The translations under genes and the position numbers were made by a program. A stretch of 64,000 nucleotides of DNA from Hippophae tibetana. Taxonomy: Eukaryota > Streptophyta > Magnoliopsida > Rosales > Elaeagnaceae. The stretch's first letter is position 1; the number at the start of each line of letters is the position of its first letter. The DNA lies in contig CM072810.1 in assembly GCA_037013495.1 (NCBI GenBank), positions 53,368,843 to 53,432,842 on the forward strand, read 5' to 3'. The notes beneath the pieces were generated by a model. The model had not been told where the DNA came from, searched no databases, and saw nothing but the letters and a program-made list of their open reading frames with translations. Positions 26,161 to 40,100 of the stretch are shown in pieces.

Positions 26161-29100
26161 GAGCTGTCACCCTTAATCCTCGTTCAAAGCTCACAACAAG
26201 TCACGAGGATGTTACCCCCCCGTGCACGACACAAGTCATTCTAAATGACACTTGGAAACAACATAGAAAGGTTACCAACAACAACAAACCCAGGGATGGA
26301 TACTTACCTCGGTTGCATCATTCTGTCTCTTGTAAGCTAACTTCACCTCGAACTTGTGCTTTTATGGGATACAAATTCGGAGATAATGTTTTGATAACAA
26401 ATATAGGAAAAATAGCTAATCCTTCTTTCCTAAAGCTTAAGCTTCCCATACAGGATGCTTGAACTGTCACCCTTAATCCTTGTTCAAAGATCACAACAAG
26501 TCACGAGGCTGTTCCCCCCCGTGCACGACACAAGTCATTCTAAATGACACTTGGAAACAACATAGAAAGGTTACCCACAACAACAAACCCAGGGATGGAT
26601 ACTTACCTCGGTTGCATCATTCTGTCTCTTGTAAGCTAACTTCACCTCGAACTTGTGCTTTTATGGGATACAAATTCTGAGATCATGTTTTGATACCAAA
26701 CATAGGAAAATAGCTAATCCTTCCTTCCTAAACCGAAAGCTTTCAATACGGGACGCTTGAACTGCCACCCTTAATCCTCGTTCAAAGCTCACAACAAGTA
26801 ACGAGGATGTTACCCCCCTTGCACGACACAAGTCATTCTAAATGACACTTGGAAACAACAAGGAAAGGGTACCCATAACAACGAACCCAGGGATGGTACT
26901 TACCTCGGTTGCATCATTCCGTGTCTTGTATGCGAACTTCACCTCTGAGTTGTACTTTTATGGGATACAAATCGGAGATCATGTTTTGATACCAAACATA
27001 GGAAAATAGCTAATCCTTCCTTCCTAAAGCTTAAGCTTTCAATACGGGACGCTTGAGCTGTCACCCTTAATCCTCGTTCAAAGCTCACAACAAGTCACGA
27101 GGATGTTACCCCCCCGTGCACGACACAAGTCATTCTAAATGACACTTGGAAACAACATAGAAAGGTTACCCACAACAACAAACTCAGGGATGGATACTTA
27201 CCTCGGTTGCATCATTCTGTCTCTTGTAAGCTAACTTCACCTCGAACTTGTGCTTTTATGGGATACAAATTCGGAGATCATGTTTTGATAACAAATATAG
27301 GAAAAATAGCTAATCCTTCCTTCCTAAAGCTTAAGCTTCCCATACAGGACGCTTGAACTGTCACCCTTAATCCTCGTTAAAAGATCACAACAAGTCACGA
27401 GGCTGTTACCCCCCGTGCACGACACAAGTCATTCTAAATGACACTTGGAAACAACATAGAAAGGTTACCCACAACAACAAACCCCGGGATGGTACTTACC
27501 TCGGTTGCATCATTCCGTCTCTTGTAAATGAACTTCACCTCTAACTTGTGCTTTTATGGGATACAAATCGGAGATCATATTTTGATACCAAACATAGGAA
27601 AATAGTTAATCCTTCCTTCCTAAATCTTAAGCTTTCAATACGGGACGCTTGAACTGTCACCCTTAATCCTCATTCAAAGCTCACGAAAAGTTACGAGGAT
27701 GTTACCCCCCCGTGCACGACACAAGTCATTCTAAATGACACATGGAAACAACAAAGAAAGGTTACCCACAACAACGAACCCAGGGATGGTACTTACCTCG
27801 GTTGCATCATTCTGTCTCTTGTAAGCGAACTTCACCTCGAACTTGTGCTTTTATGGGATACAAATTCGGAGATCATGTTTTGATAACAAATATAGGGAAA
27901 ATAGCTAATCCTTACTTCCTAAAGCTTAAGCTTTCAATACGGGACGCTTGAGCTGTCACCCTTAATCCTCGTTCAAAGCTCACAACTAGTCACGAGGATG
28001 TTACCCCCCCGTGCACGACACAAGTCATTCTAAATGACACTTGGAAACAACATAGAAAGGTTACCAAAAACAACAAACCCAGGGATGGATACTTACCTCG
28101 GTTGCATCATTCTGTCTCTTGTAAGCTAACTTCACCTGGAACTTGTGCTTTTATGGGATACAAATTCGGAGATCATGTTTTGATAACAAATATAGGAAAA
28201 ATAGCTAATCCTTTCTTCCAAAAGCTTAAGCTTCCCATACAGGACGCTTGAACTGTCACCCTTAATCCTCGTTCAAAGATCACAACAAGTCACGAGGCTG
28301 TTCCCCCCCGTGCACGACACAAGTCATTCTAAATGACACTTGGAAACAACATAGAAAGGTTACCCACAACAACAAACCCAGGGATGGATACTTACCTCGG
28401 TTGCATCATTCTGTCTCTTGTAAGCTAACTTCACCTCGAACTTGTGCTTTTATGGGATATGAATTCTGAGATCATGTTTTGATACCAAACATAGGAAAAT
28501 AGCTAATCCTTCCTTCCTAAAGCGAAAGCTTTCAATACGGGACGCTTGAACTGCCACCCTTAATCCTCGTTCAAAGCTCACAAGAAGTAACGAGGATGTT
28601 ACCCCCCTTGCACGACACAAGTCATTCTAAATGACACATGGAAACAACAAAGAAAGGTTACCCACAACAACGAACCCAGGGATGGTACTTACCTCGGTTG
28701 CATCATTCTGTCTCTTGTAAGCGAACTTCACCTCGAACTTGTGTTTTTATGGGATACAAATTCGGAGATCATGTTTTGATAACAAATATAGGGAAAATAG
28801 CTAATCCTTCCTTCCTAAAGCTTAAGCTTTCAATACGGGACGCTTGAGCTGTCACCCTTAATCCTCGTTCAAAGCTCACAACAAGTCACGAGGATGTTAC
28901 CCCCCCGTGCACGACACAAGTCATTCTAAATGACACTTGGAAACAACATAGAAAGGTTACCCACAACAACAAACCCAGGGATGGATACTTACCTCGGTTG
29001 CATTATTCTGTCTCTTGTAAGCTAACTTCACCTCGAACTTGTGCTTTTATGGGATACAAATGCGGAGATCATGTTTTGATAACAAATATAGGAAAAATAG

Positions 29101-32100
29101 CTAATCCTTCCTTCCTAAAGCTTAAGCTTCCCATACAGGACGCTTGAACTGTCACCCTTAATCCTCGTTAAAAGATCACAACAAGTCACGAGGCTGTTAC
29201 CCCCCGTGCACGACACAAGTCATTCTAAATGACACTTGGAAACAACATAGAAAGGTTACCCACAACAACAAACCCCGGGATGGTACTTACCTCGGTTGCA
29301 TCATTCCGTCTCTTGTAAATGAACTTCACCTCTAACTTGTGCTTTTATGGGATACAAATCGGAGATCATATTTTGATACCACACATAGGAAAATAGTTAA
29401 TCCTTCCTTCCTAAATCTTAAGCTTTCAATACGGGATGCTTGAACTGTCACCCTTAATCCTCATTCAAAGCTCACAACAAGTCACGAGGATGTTACCCCC
29501 CCGTGCACGACACAAGTCATTCTAAATGACACATGGAAACAACAAAGAAAGGTTACCCACAACAACGAACCCAGGGATGGTACTTACCTCGGTTGCATCA
29601 TTCTGTCTCTTGTAAGCGAACTTCACCTCGAACTTGTGCTTTTATGGGATACAAATTCGGAGATCATGTTTTGATAACAAATATAGGGAAAATAGCTAAT
29701 CCTTACTTCCTAAAGCTTAAGCTTTCAATACGGGACGCTTGAGCTGTCACCCTTAATCCTCGTTCAAAGCTCACAACTAGTCACGAGGATGTTACCCCCC
29801 CGTGCACGACACAAGTCATTCTAAATGACACTTGGAAACAACATAGAAAGGTTACCAAAAACAACAAACCCAGGGATGGATACTTACCTCGGTTGCATCA
29901 TTCTGTCTCTTGTAAGCTAACTTCACCTGGAACTTGTGCTTTTATGGGATACAAATTCGGAGATCATGTTTTGATAACAAATATAGGAAAAATAGCTAAT
30001 CCTTTCTTCCAAAAGCTTAAGCTTCCCATACAGGACGCTTGAACTGTCACCCTTAATCCTCGTTCAAAGATCACAACAAGTCACGAGGCTGTTCCCCCCC
30101 GTGCACGACACAAGTCATTCTAAATGACACTTGGAAACAACATAGAAAGGTTACCCACAACAACAAACCCAGGGATGGATACTTACCTCGGTTGCATCAT
30201 TCTGTCTCTTGTAAGCTAACTTCACCTCGAACTTGTGCTTTTATGGGATACGAATTCTGAGATCATGTTTTGATACCAAACATAGGAAAATAGCTAATCC
30301 TTCCTTCCTAAAGCGAAAGCTTTCAATACGGGACGCTTGAACTGCCACCCTTAATCCTCGTTCAAAGCTCACAAGAAGTAACGAGGATGTTACCCCCCTT
30401 GCACGACACAAGTCATTCTAAATGACACTTGGAAACAACAAGGAAAGGTTACCCATAACAACGAACCCAGGGATGGTACTTACCTCGGTTGCATCATTCC
30501 GTCTCTTGTAAGCGAACTTCACCTCGAACTTGTGCTTTTATGGGATACAAATTCGGAGATCATGTTTTGATAACAAATATAGGGAAAATAGCTAATCCTT
30601 ACTTCCTAAAGCTTAAGCTTTCAATACGGGACGCTTGAGCTGTCACCCTTAATCCTCGTTCAAAGCTCACAACTAGTCACGAGGATGTTACCCCCCCGTG
30701 CACGACACAAGTCATTCTAAATGACACTTGGAAACAACATAGAAAGGTTACCAAAAACAACAAACCCAGGGATGGATACTTACCTCGGTTGCATCATTCT
30801 GTCTCTTGTAAGCTAACTTCACCTGGAACTTGTGCTTTTATGGGATACAAATTCGGAGATCATGTTTTGATAACAAATATAGGAAAAATAGCTAATCCTT
30901 TCTTCCAAAAGCTTAAGCTTCCCATACAGGACGCTTGAACTGTCACCCTTAATCCTCGTTCAAAGATCACAACAAGTCACGAGGCTGTTCCCCCCCGTGC
31001 ACGACACAAGTCATTCTAAATGACACTTGGAAACAACATAGAAAGGTTACCCACAACAACAAACCCAGGGATGGATACTTACCTCGGTTGCATCATTCTG
31101 TCTCTTGTAAGCTAACTTCACCTCGAACTTGTGCTTTTATGGGATACGAATTCTGAGATCATGTTTTGATACCAAACATAGGAAAATAGCTAATCCTTCC
31201 TTCCTAAAGCGAAAGCTTTCAATACGGGACGCTTGAACTGCCACCCTTAATCCTCGTTCAAAGCTCACAAGAAGTAACGAGGATGTTACCCCCCTTGCAC
31301 GACACAAGTCATTCTAAATGACACTTGGAAACAACAAGGAAAGGTTACCCATAACAACGAACCCAGGGATGGTACTTACCTCGGTTGCATCATTCCGTCT
31401 CTTGTATGCGAACTTCACGTCTGAGTTGTACTTTTATGGGATACAAATCGGAGATCATGTTTTGATACCAAACATAGGAAAATAGCTAATCCTTCCTTCC
31501 TAAAGCTTAAGCTTTCAATACGGGACGCTTGAGCTGTCACCCTTAATCCTCGTTCAAAGCTCACAACAAGTCACGAGGATGTTACCCCCCCGTGCACGAC
31601 ACAAGTCATTCTAAATGACACTTGGAAACAACATAGAAAGGTTACCCACAACAACAAACCCAGGGATGGATACTTACCTCGGTTGCATCATTCTGTCTCT
31701 TGTAAGCTAACTTCACCTCGAACTTGTGCTTTTATGGGATACAAATTCGGAGATCATGTTTTGATAACAAATATAGGAAAAATAGCTAATCCTTCCTTCC
31801 TAAAGCTTAAGCTTCCCATAAGGACGCTTGAACTGTCACCCTTAATCCTCGTTCAAAGATCACAACAAGTCACGAGGTTGTTCCCCCCCGTGCACGACAC
31901 AAGTCATTCTAAATGACACTTGGAAACAACATAGAAAGGTTACCCACAACAACAAACCCAGGGATGGATACTTACCTCGGTTGCATCATTCTGTCTCTTG
32001 TAAGCTAACTTCACCTCGAACTTGTGCTTTTATGGGATACGAATTCTGAGATCATGTTTTGATACCAAACATAGGAAAATAGCTAATCCTTCCTTCCTAA

Positions 32101-35100
32101 AGCGAAAGCTTTCAATACGGGACGCTTGAATTGCCACCCTTAATCCTCGTTCAAAGCTCACAAGAAGTAACGAGGATGTTACCCCCCTTGCACGACACAA
32201 GTCATTCTAAATGACACTTGGAAACAACAAGGAAAGGTTACCCATAACAACGAACCCAGGGATGGTACTTACCTCGGTTGCATCATTCCGTCTCTTGTAA
32301 GCGAACTTCACCTCGAACTTGTGCTTTTATGGGATACAAATTCGGAGATCATGTTTTGATAACAAATATAGGGAAAATAGCTAATCCTTACTTCCTAAAG
32401 CTTAAGCTTTCAATACGGGACGCTTGAGCTGTCACCCTTAATCCTCGTTCAAAGCTCACAACTAGTCACGAGGATGTTACCCCCCCGTGCACGACACAAG
32501 TCATTCTAAATGACACTTGGAAACAACATAGAAAGGTTACCAAAAACAACAAACCCAGGGATGGATACTTACCTCGGTTGCATCATTCTGTCTCTTGTAA
32601 GCTAACTTCACCTGGAACTTGTGCTTTTATGGGATACAAATTCGGAGATCATGTTTTGATAACAAATATAGGAAAAATAGCTAATCCTTTCTTCCAAAAG
32701 CTTAAGCTTCCCATACAGGACGCTTGAACTGTCACCCTTAATCCTCGTTCAAAGATCACAACAAGTCACGAGGCTGTTCCCCCCCGTGCACGACACAAGT
32801 CATTCTAAATGACACTTGGAAACAACATAGAAAGGTTACCCACAACAACAAACCCAGGGATGGATACTTACCTCGGTTGCATCATTCTGTCTCTTGTAAG
32901 CTAACTTCACCTCGAACTTGTGCTTTTATGGGATACGAATTCTGAGATCATGTTTTGATACCAAACATAGGAAAATAGCTAATCCTTCCTTCCTAAAGCG
33001 AAAGCTTTCAATACGGGACGCTTGAACTGCCACCCTTAATCCTCGTTCAAAGCTCACAAGAAGTAACGAGGATGTTACCCCCTTGCACGACACAAGTCAT
33101 TCTAAATGACACTTGGAAACAACAAGGAAAGGTTACCCATAACAACGAACCCAGGGATGGTACTTACCTCGGTTGCATCATTCCGTCTCTTGTAAGCGAA
33201 CTTCACCTCGAACTTGTGCTTTTATGGGATACGAATTCTGAGATCATGTTTTGATACCAAACATAGGAAAATAGCTAATCCTTCCTTCCTAAAGCGAAAG
33301 CTTTCAATACGGGACGCTTGAACTGCCACCCTTAATCCTCGTTCAAAGCTCACAAGAAGTAACGAGGATGTTACCCCCCTTGCACGACACAAGTCATTCT
33401 AAATGACACTTGGAAACAACAAGGAAAGGTTACCCATAACAACGAACCCAGGGATGGTACTTACCTCGGTTGCATCATTCCGTCTCTTGTATGCGAACTT
33501 CACGTCTGAGTTGTACTTTTATGGGATACAAATCGGAGATCATGTTTTGATACCAAACATAGGAAAATAGCTAATCCTTCCTTCCTAAAGCTTAAGCTTT
33601 CAATACGGGACGCTTGAGCTGTCACCCTTAATCCTCGTTCAAAGCTCACAACAAGTCACGAGGATGTTACCCCCCCGTGCACGACACAAGTCATTCTAAA
33701 TGACACTTGGAAACAACATAGAAAGGTTACCCACAACAACAAACCCAGGGATGGATACTTACCTCGGTTGCATCATTCTGTCTCTTGTAAGCTAACTTCA
33801 CCTCGAACTTGTGCTTTTATGGGATACAAATTCGGAGATCATGTTTTGATAACAAATATAGGAAAAATAGCTAATCCTTCCTTCCTAAAGCTTAAGCTTC
33901 CCATAAGGACGCTTGAACTGTCACCCTTAATCCTCGTTCAAAGATCACAACAAGTCACGAGGTTGTTCCCCCCCGTGCACGACACAAGTCATTCTAAATG
34001 ACACTTGGAAACAACATAGAAAGGTTACCCACAACAACAAACCCAGGGATGGATACTTACCTCGGTTGCATCATTCTGTCTCTTGTAAGCTAACTTCACC
34101 TCGAACTTGTGCTTTTATGGGATACGAATTCTGAGATCATGTTTTGATACCAAACATAGGAAAATAGCTAATCCTTCCTTCCTAAAGCGAAAGCTTTCAA
34201 TACGGGACGCTTGAATTGCCACCCTTAATCCTCGTTCAAAGCTCACAAGAAGTAACGAGGATGTTACCCCCCTTGCACGACACAAGTCATTCTAAATGAC
34301 ACTTGGAAACAACAAGGAAAGGTTACCCATAACAACGAACCCAGGGATGGTACTTACCTCGGTTGCATCATTCCGTCTCTTGTATGCGAACTTCACCTCT
34401 GAGTTGTACTTTTATGGGATACAAATCGGAGATCATGTTTTGATAACAAACATAGGAAAATAGCTAATCCTTCCTTCCTAAAGCTTAAGCTTTCAATACG
34501 GGACGCTTGAGCTGTCACCCTTAATCCTCGTTCAAAGCTCACAACAAGTCACGAGGATGTTACCCCCCCGTGCACGACACAAGTCATTCTAAATGACACT
34601 TGGAAACAACATAGAAAGGTTACCAAAAACAACAAACCCAGGGATGGATACTTACCTCGGTTGCATCATTCTGTCTCTTGTAAGCTAACTTCACCTCGAA
34701 CTTGTGCTTTTATGGGATACAAATTCGGAGATCATGTTTTGATAACAAATATAGGAAAAATAGCTAATCCTTCCTTCCTAAAGCTTAAGCTTCCCATACA
34801 GGACGCTTGAACTGTCACCCTTAATCCTCGTTCAAAGATCACAACAAGTCACGAGGCTGTTCCCCCCCGTGCACGACACAAGTCATTCTAAATGACACTT
34901 GGAAACAACATAGAAAGGTTACCCACAACAACAAACCCAGGGATGGATACTTACCTCGGTTGCATCATTCTGTCTCTTGTAAGCTAACTTCACCTCGAAC
35001 TTGTGCTTTTATGGGATACGAATTCTGAGATCATGTTTTGATACCAAACATAGGAAAATAGCTAATCCTTCCTTCCTAAAGCGAAAGCTTTCAATACGGG

Positions 35101-37193
35101 ACGCTTGAACTGCCACCCTTAATCCTCGTTCAAAGCTCACAAGAAGTAACGAGGATGTTACCCCCCTTGCACGACACAAGTCATTCTAAATGACACTTGG
35201 AAACAACAAGGAAAGGTTACCCATAACAACGAACCCAGGGATGGTACTTACCTCGGTTGCATCATTCCGTCTCTTGTATGCGAACTTCACCTCTGAGTTG
35301 TACTTTTATGGGATACAAATCGGAGATCATGTTTTGATAACAAACATAGGAAAATAGCTAATCCTTCCTTCCTAAAGCTTAAGCTTTCAATACGGGACGT
35401 TGAGCTGTCACCCTTAATCCTCGTTCAAAGCTCACAACAAGTCACGAGGATGTTACCCCCCCGTGCACGACACAAGTCATTCTAAATGACACTTGGAAAC
35501 AACATAGAAAGGTTACCCACAACAACAAACCCAGGGATGGATACTTACCTCGGTTGCATTATTCTGTCTCTTGTAAGCTAACTTCACCTCGAACTTGTGC
35601 TTTTATGGGATACAAATGCGGAGATCATGTTTTGATAACAAATATAGGAAAAATAGCTAATCCTTCCTTCCTAAAGCTTAAGCTTCCCATACAGGACGCT
35701 TGAACTATCACCCTTAATCCTCGTTAAAAGATCACAACAAGTCACGAGGCTGTTACCCCCCGTGCACGACACAAGTCATTCTAAATGACACTTGGAAACA
35801 ACATAGAAAGGTTACCCACAACAACAAACCCCGGGATGGTACTTACCTCGGTTGCATCATTCCGTCTCTTGTAAATGAACTTCACCTCTAACTTGTGCTT
35901 TTATGGGATACAAATCGGAGATCATATTTTGATACCACACATAGGAAAATAGTTAATCCTTCCTTCCTAAATCTTAAGCTTTCAATACGGGACGCTTGAA
36001 CTGTCACCCTTAATCCTCATTCAAAGCTCACAACAAGTCACGAGGATGTTACCCCCCCGTGCACGACACAAGTCATTCTAAATGACACATGGAAACAACA
36101 AAGAAAGGTTACCCACAACAACGAACCCAGGGATGGTACTTACCTCGGTTGCATCATTCTGTCTCTTGTAAGCGAACTTCACCTCGAACTTGTGCTTTTA
36201 TGGGATACAAATTAGGAGATCATGTTTTGATAACAAATATAGGGAAAATAGCTAATCCTTACTTCCTAAAGCTTAAGCTTTCAATACGGGACGCTTGAGC
36301 TGTCACCCTTAATCCTCGTTCAAAGCTCACAACAAGTCACGAGGATGTTACCCCCCCGTGCACGACACAAGTCATTCTAAATGACACTTGGAAACAACAT
36401 AGAAAGGTTACCAAAAACAACAAACCCAGGGATGGATACTTACCTCGGTTGCATCATTCTGTCTCTTGTAAGCTAACTTCACCTCGAACTTGTGCTTTTA
36501 TGGGATACAAATTCGGAGATCATGTTTTGATAACAAATATAGGAAAAATAGCTAATCCTTTCTTCCTAAAGCTTAAGCTTCCCATACAGGACGCTTGAAC
36601 TGTCACCCTTAATCCTCGTTCAAAGATCACAACAAGTCACGAGGCTGTTCCCCCCCGTGCACGACACAAGTCATTCTAAATGACACTTGGAAACAACATA
36701 GAAAGGTTACCCACAACAACAAACCCAGGGATGGATACTTACCTCGGTTGCATCATTCTGTCTCTTGTAAGCTAACTTCACCTCGAACTTGTGCTTTTAT
36801 GGGATACGAATTCTGAGATCATGTTTTGATACCAAACATAGGAAAATAGCTAATCCTTCCTTCCTAAAGCGAAAGCTTTCAATACGGGACGCTTGAACTG
36901 CCACCCTTAATCCTCGTTCAAAGCTCACAACAAGTCACGAGGCTGTTCCCCCCCGTGCACGACACAAGTCATTCTAAATGACACTTGGAAACAACATAGA
37001 AAGGTTACCCACAACAACAAACCCAGGGATGGATACTTACCTCGGTTGCATTATTCTGTCTCTTGTAAGCTAACTTCACCTCGAACTTGTGCTTTTATGG
37101 GATACAAATGCGGAGATCATGTTTTGATAACAAATATAGGAAAAATAGCTAATACTTCCTTCCTAAAGCTTAAGCTTCCCATACAGGACGCTT
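26161..37193 (+). repeat. 3-monomer / 6-monomer higher-order repeat domain
   Basis: A triplet recurs: a GAGC-opening 298-300 bp monomer with TAAGCTAAC; a GAAC/AGATC monomer with GCTGTTCCCC and the ACGAATTCTGAG centre; and a GAACTGCC monomer with AAGTAACGAGG. Triplets start at 26161, 27950, 29741, 30637, 31531, 32426, 33616, 34509 and 36297. At 26161-27949 and 27950-29740 each triplet is joined to a second one containing a GTTAAAAGATC and a CTCATTC monomer, giving a 6-monomer period of about 1790 bp. The mark TTTCTTCCAAAAGC recurs at about 28212, 30003, 30900 and 32688. A 7-monomer offset of 2085 bp links 31235-32300 with 33320-34385. Confidence 0.85.
36895..37193 (+). repeat. Hybrid monomer
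   Basis: The head (GAACTGCC, AAAGCTCAC) belongs to the type seen at 35107. From GAGGCTGTTCCCC it is another type, and the centre and tail (GCATTATTCTG, AAATGCGG, CCCATACAGG) are those of the monomer at 35402. It looks like a recombinant between neighbours and marks the end of the 3-monomer domain. Confidence 0.72.
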
Positions 37194-40100
37194 GAACTGT
37201 CACCCTTAATCCTCGTTAAAAGATCACAACAAGTCACGAGGCTGTTACCCCCCGTGCACGACACAAGTCATTCTAAATGACACTTGGAAACAACATAGAA
37301 AGGTTACCCACAACAACAAACCCCGGGATGGTACTTACCTCGGTTGCATCATTCCGTCTCTTGTAAATGAACTTCACCTCTAACTTGTGCTTTTATGGGA
37401 TACAAATCGGAGATCATATTTTGATACCAAACATAGGAAAATAGTTAATCCTTCCTTCCTAAATCTTAAGCTTTCAATACGGGACGCTTGAACTGTCACC
37501 CTTAATCCTCATTCAAAGCTCACAACAAGTCACGAGGATGTTACCCCCCCGTGCACGACACAAGTCATTCTAAATGACACTTGGAAACAACAAAGAAAGG
37601 TTACCCACAACAACGAACCCAGGGATGGTACTTACCTCGGTTGCATCATTCTGTCTCTTGTAAGCGAACTTCACCTCGAACTTGTGCTTTTATGGGATAC
37701 AAATTCGGAGATCATGTTTTGATAACAAATATAGGGAAAATAGCTAATCCTTACTTCCTAAAGCTTAAGCTTTCCATACGGGACGCTTGAACTGTCACCC
37801 TTAATACTCGTTCAAAGATCACAACAAGTCACGAGGCTGTTACCCCCCGTGCACGACACAAGTCATTCTAAATGACACTTGGAAACAACAAGGAAAGGTT
37901 ACCCATAACAACGAACCCAGGGATGGTACTTACCTCGGTTGCATCATTCCGTCTCTTGTATGCGAACTTCACCTCGAACTTGTGCTTTTATGGGATACAA
38001 ATTCGGAGATCATGTTTTGATAACAAATATAGGAAAAATAGCTAATCCTTCCTTCCTAAAGCTTAAGCTTCCCATACAGGACGGTTGAACTGTCACCCTT
38101 AATCCTCGTTCAAAGATCACAACAAGTCACGAGGCTGTTCCCCCCCGTGCACGACACAAGTCATTCTAAATGACACTTGGAAACAACATAGAAAGGTTAC
38201 CCACAACAACAAACCCAGGGATGGTACTTACCTCGGTTGCATCATTCCGTCTCTTGTAAGCGAACTTCACCTCTAACTTGTGCTTTTATGGGATACAAAT
38301 CGGAGATCATATTTTGATACCAAACATAGGAAAATAGTTAATCCTTCCTTTCTAAAGCTTAAGCTTTCCATGCGGGACGCTTGAACTGTCACCCTTAATA
38401 CTCGTTCAAAGATTACAACAAGTCACGAGGCTGTTACCCCCCGTGCACGACACAAGTCATTCTAAATGACACTTGGAAACAACATAGAAAGGTTACCCAC
38501 AACAACAAACCCCGGGATGGTACTTACCTCGGTTGCATCATTCCGTCTCTTCTAAATGAACTTCACCTCTAACTTGTGCTTATATGGGATACAAATCGGA
38601 GATCATATTTTGATACCAAACATAGGAAAATAGTTAATCCTTCCTTCCTAAATCTTAAGCTTTCAATACGGGACACTTGAACTGTCACCCTTAATACACG
38701 TTCAAAGCTCACAACAAGTCACGGGGATGTTACCCCCCCGTGCATGACACAAGTCATTCTAAATGACACATGGAAACAACAAAGAAAGGTTACCCACAAC
38801 AACGAACCCAGGGATGGTACTTACCTCAGTTGCATCATTCCGTCTCTTGTAAGCGAACTTCACCTCGAACTTGTGCTTTTATGGGATACAAATTCGGAGA
38901 TCATGTTTTGATAACAAATATAGGGAAAATAGCTAATCCTTACTTCCTAAAGCTTAAGCTTCCCATACGGGACGCTTGAACTGTCACCCTTAATCCTCGT
39001 TCAAAGATCACAACAAGTCACGAGGCTGTTACCCCCCGTGCACGACACAAGTCATTCTAAATGACACTTGGAAACAACATAGAAAGGTTACCCACAACAA
39101 CGAACCCAGGGATGCTACTTACCTCGGTTGCATCATTCCGTCTCTTGTAAGCGAACTTCACCTCTAACTTGTGCTTTTATGGGACACAAATCGGAGATCA
39201 TATTTTGATACCAAACATAGGAAAATAGTAAATCCTTCCTTCCTAAAGCTTAAGCTTTCAATATGGGACGCTTGAACTGTCACCCTTAATCCTCGTTCAA
39301 AGCTCACAACAAGTCACGAGGATGTTACCCCCCCGTGCACGACACAAGTCATTCTAAATGACACTTAGAAACAACAAGGAAAGGTTACCCACAACAACGA
39401 ACCCAGGGATGGTACTTACCTCGGTTGCATCATTCCGTCTCTTGTAAGCGAACTTCACCTCGAACTTGTGCTTTTATGGGACACAAACCTGAGATCATGT
39501 TTTGATACCAAACATAGGAAAATAGCTAATCATTCCTTCCTAAAGCGAAAGCTTTCAATACGGGACGCTTGAACTGCCACCCTTAATCCTCGTTCAAAGC
39601 TCACAACAAGTAACGAGGATGTTACCCCCCTTGCACGACACAAGTCATTCTAAATGACACTTGGAAACAACAAGGAAAGGTTACCCATAACAACGAACCC
39701 AGGGATGGTACTTACCTCGGTTGCATCATTCCGTCTCTTGTAAGCGAACTTCACCTCTGAGTTGTACTTTTATGGGATACAAATCGGAGATCATGTTTTG
39801 ATACCAAACATAGGAAAATAGCTAATCCTTACTTCCTAAAGCTTAAGCTTTCAATACGGGACGCTTGAGCTGTCACCCTTAATCCTCGTTCAAAGCTCAC
39901 AACAAGTCACGAGGATGTTACCCCCCCGTGCACGACACAAGTCATTCTAAATGACACTTGGAAACAACATAGAAAGGTTACCAACAACAACAAACCCAGG
40001 GATGGATACTTACCTCGGTTGCATCATTCTGTCTCTTGTAAGCTAACTTCACCTCGAACTTGTGCTTATATGGGATACAAATTCGGAGATCATGTTTTGA

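Noticed and set aside
28457-28467. GAATTC (EcoRI) containing monomers as a separate satellite family
   Set aside because: They are ordinary monomers with the ACGAATTCTGAG variant of the shared ACAAATTCGGAG box and align along their full length.
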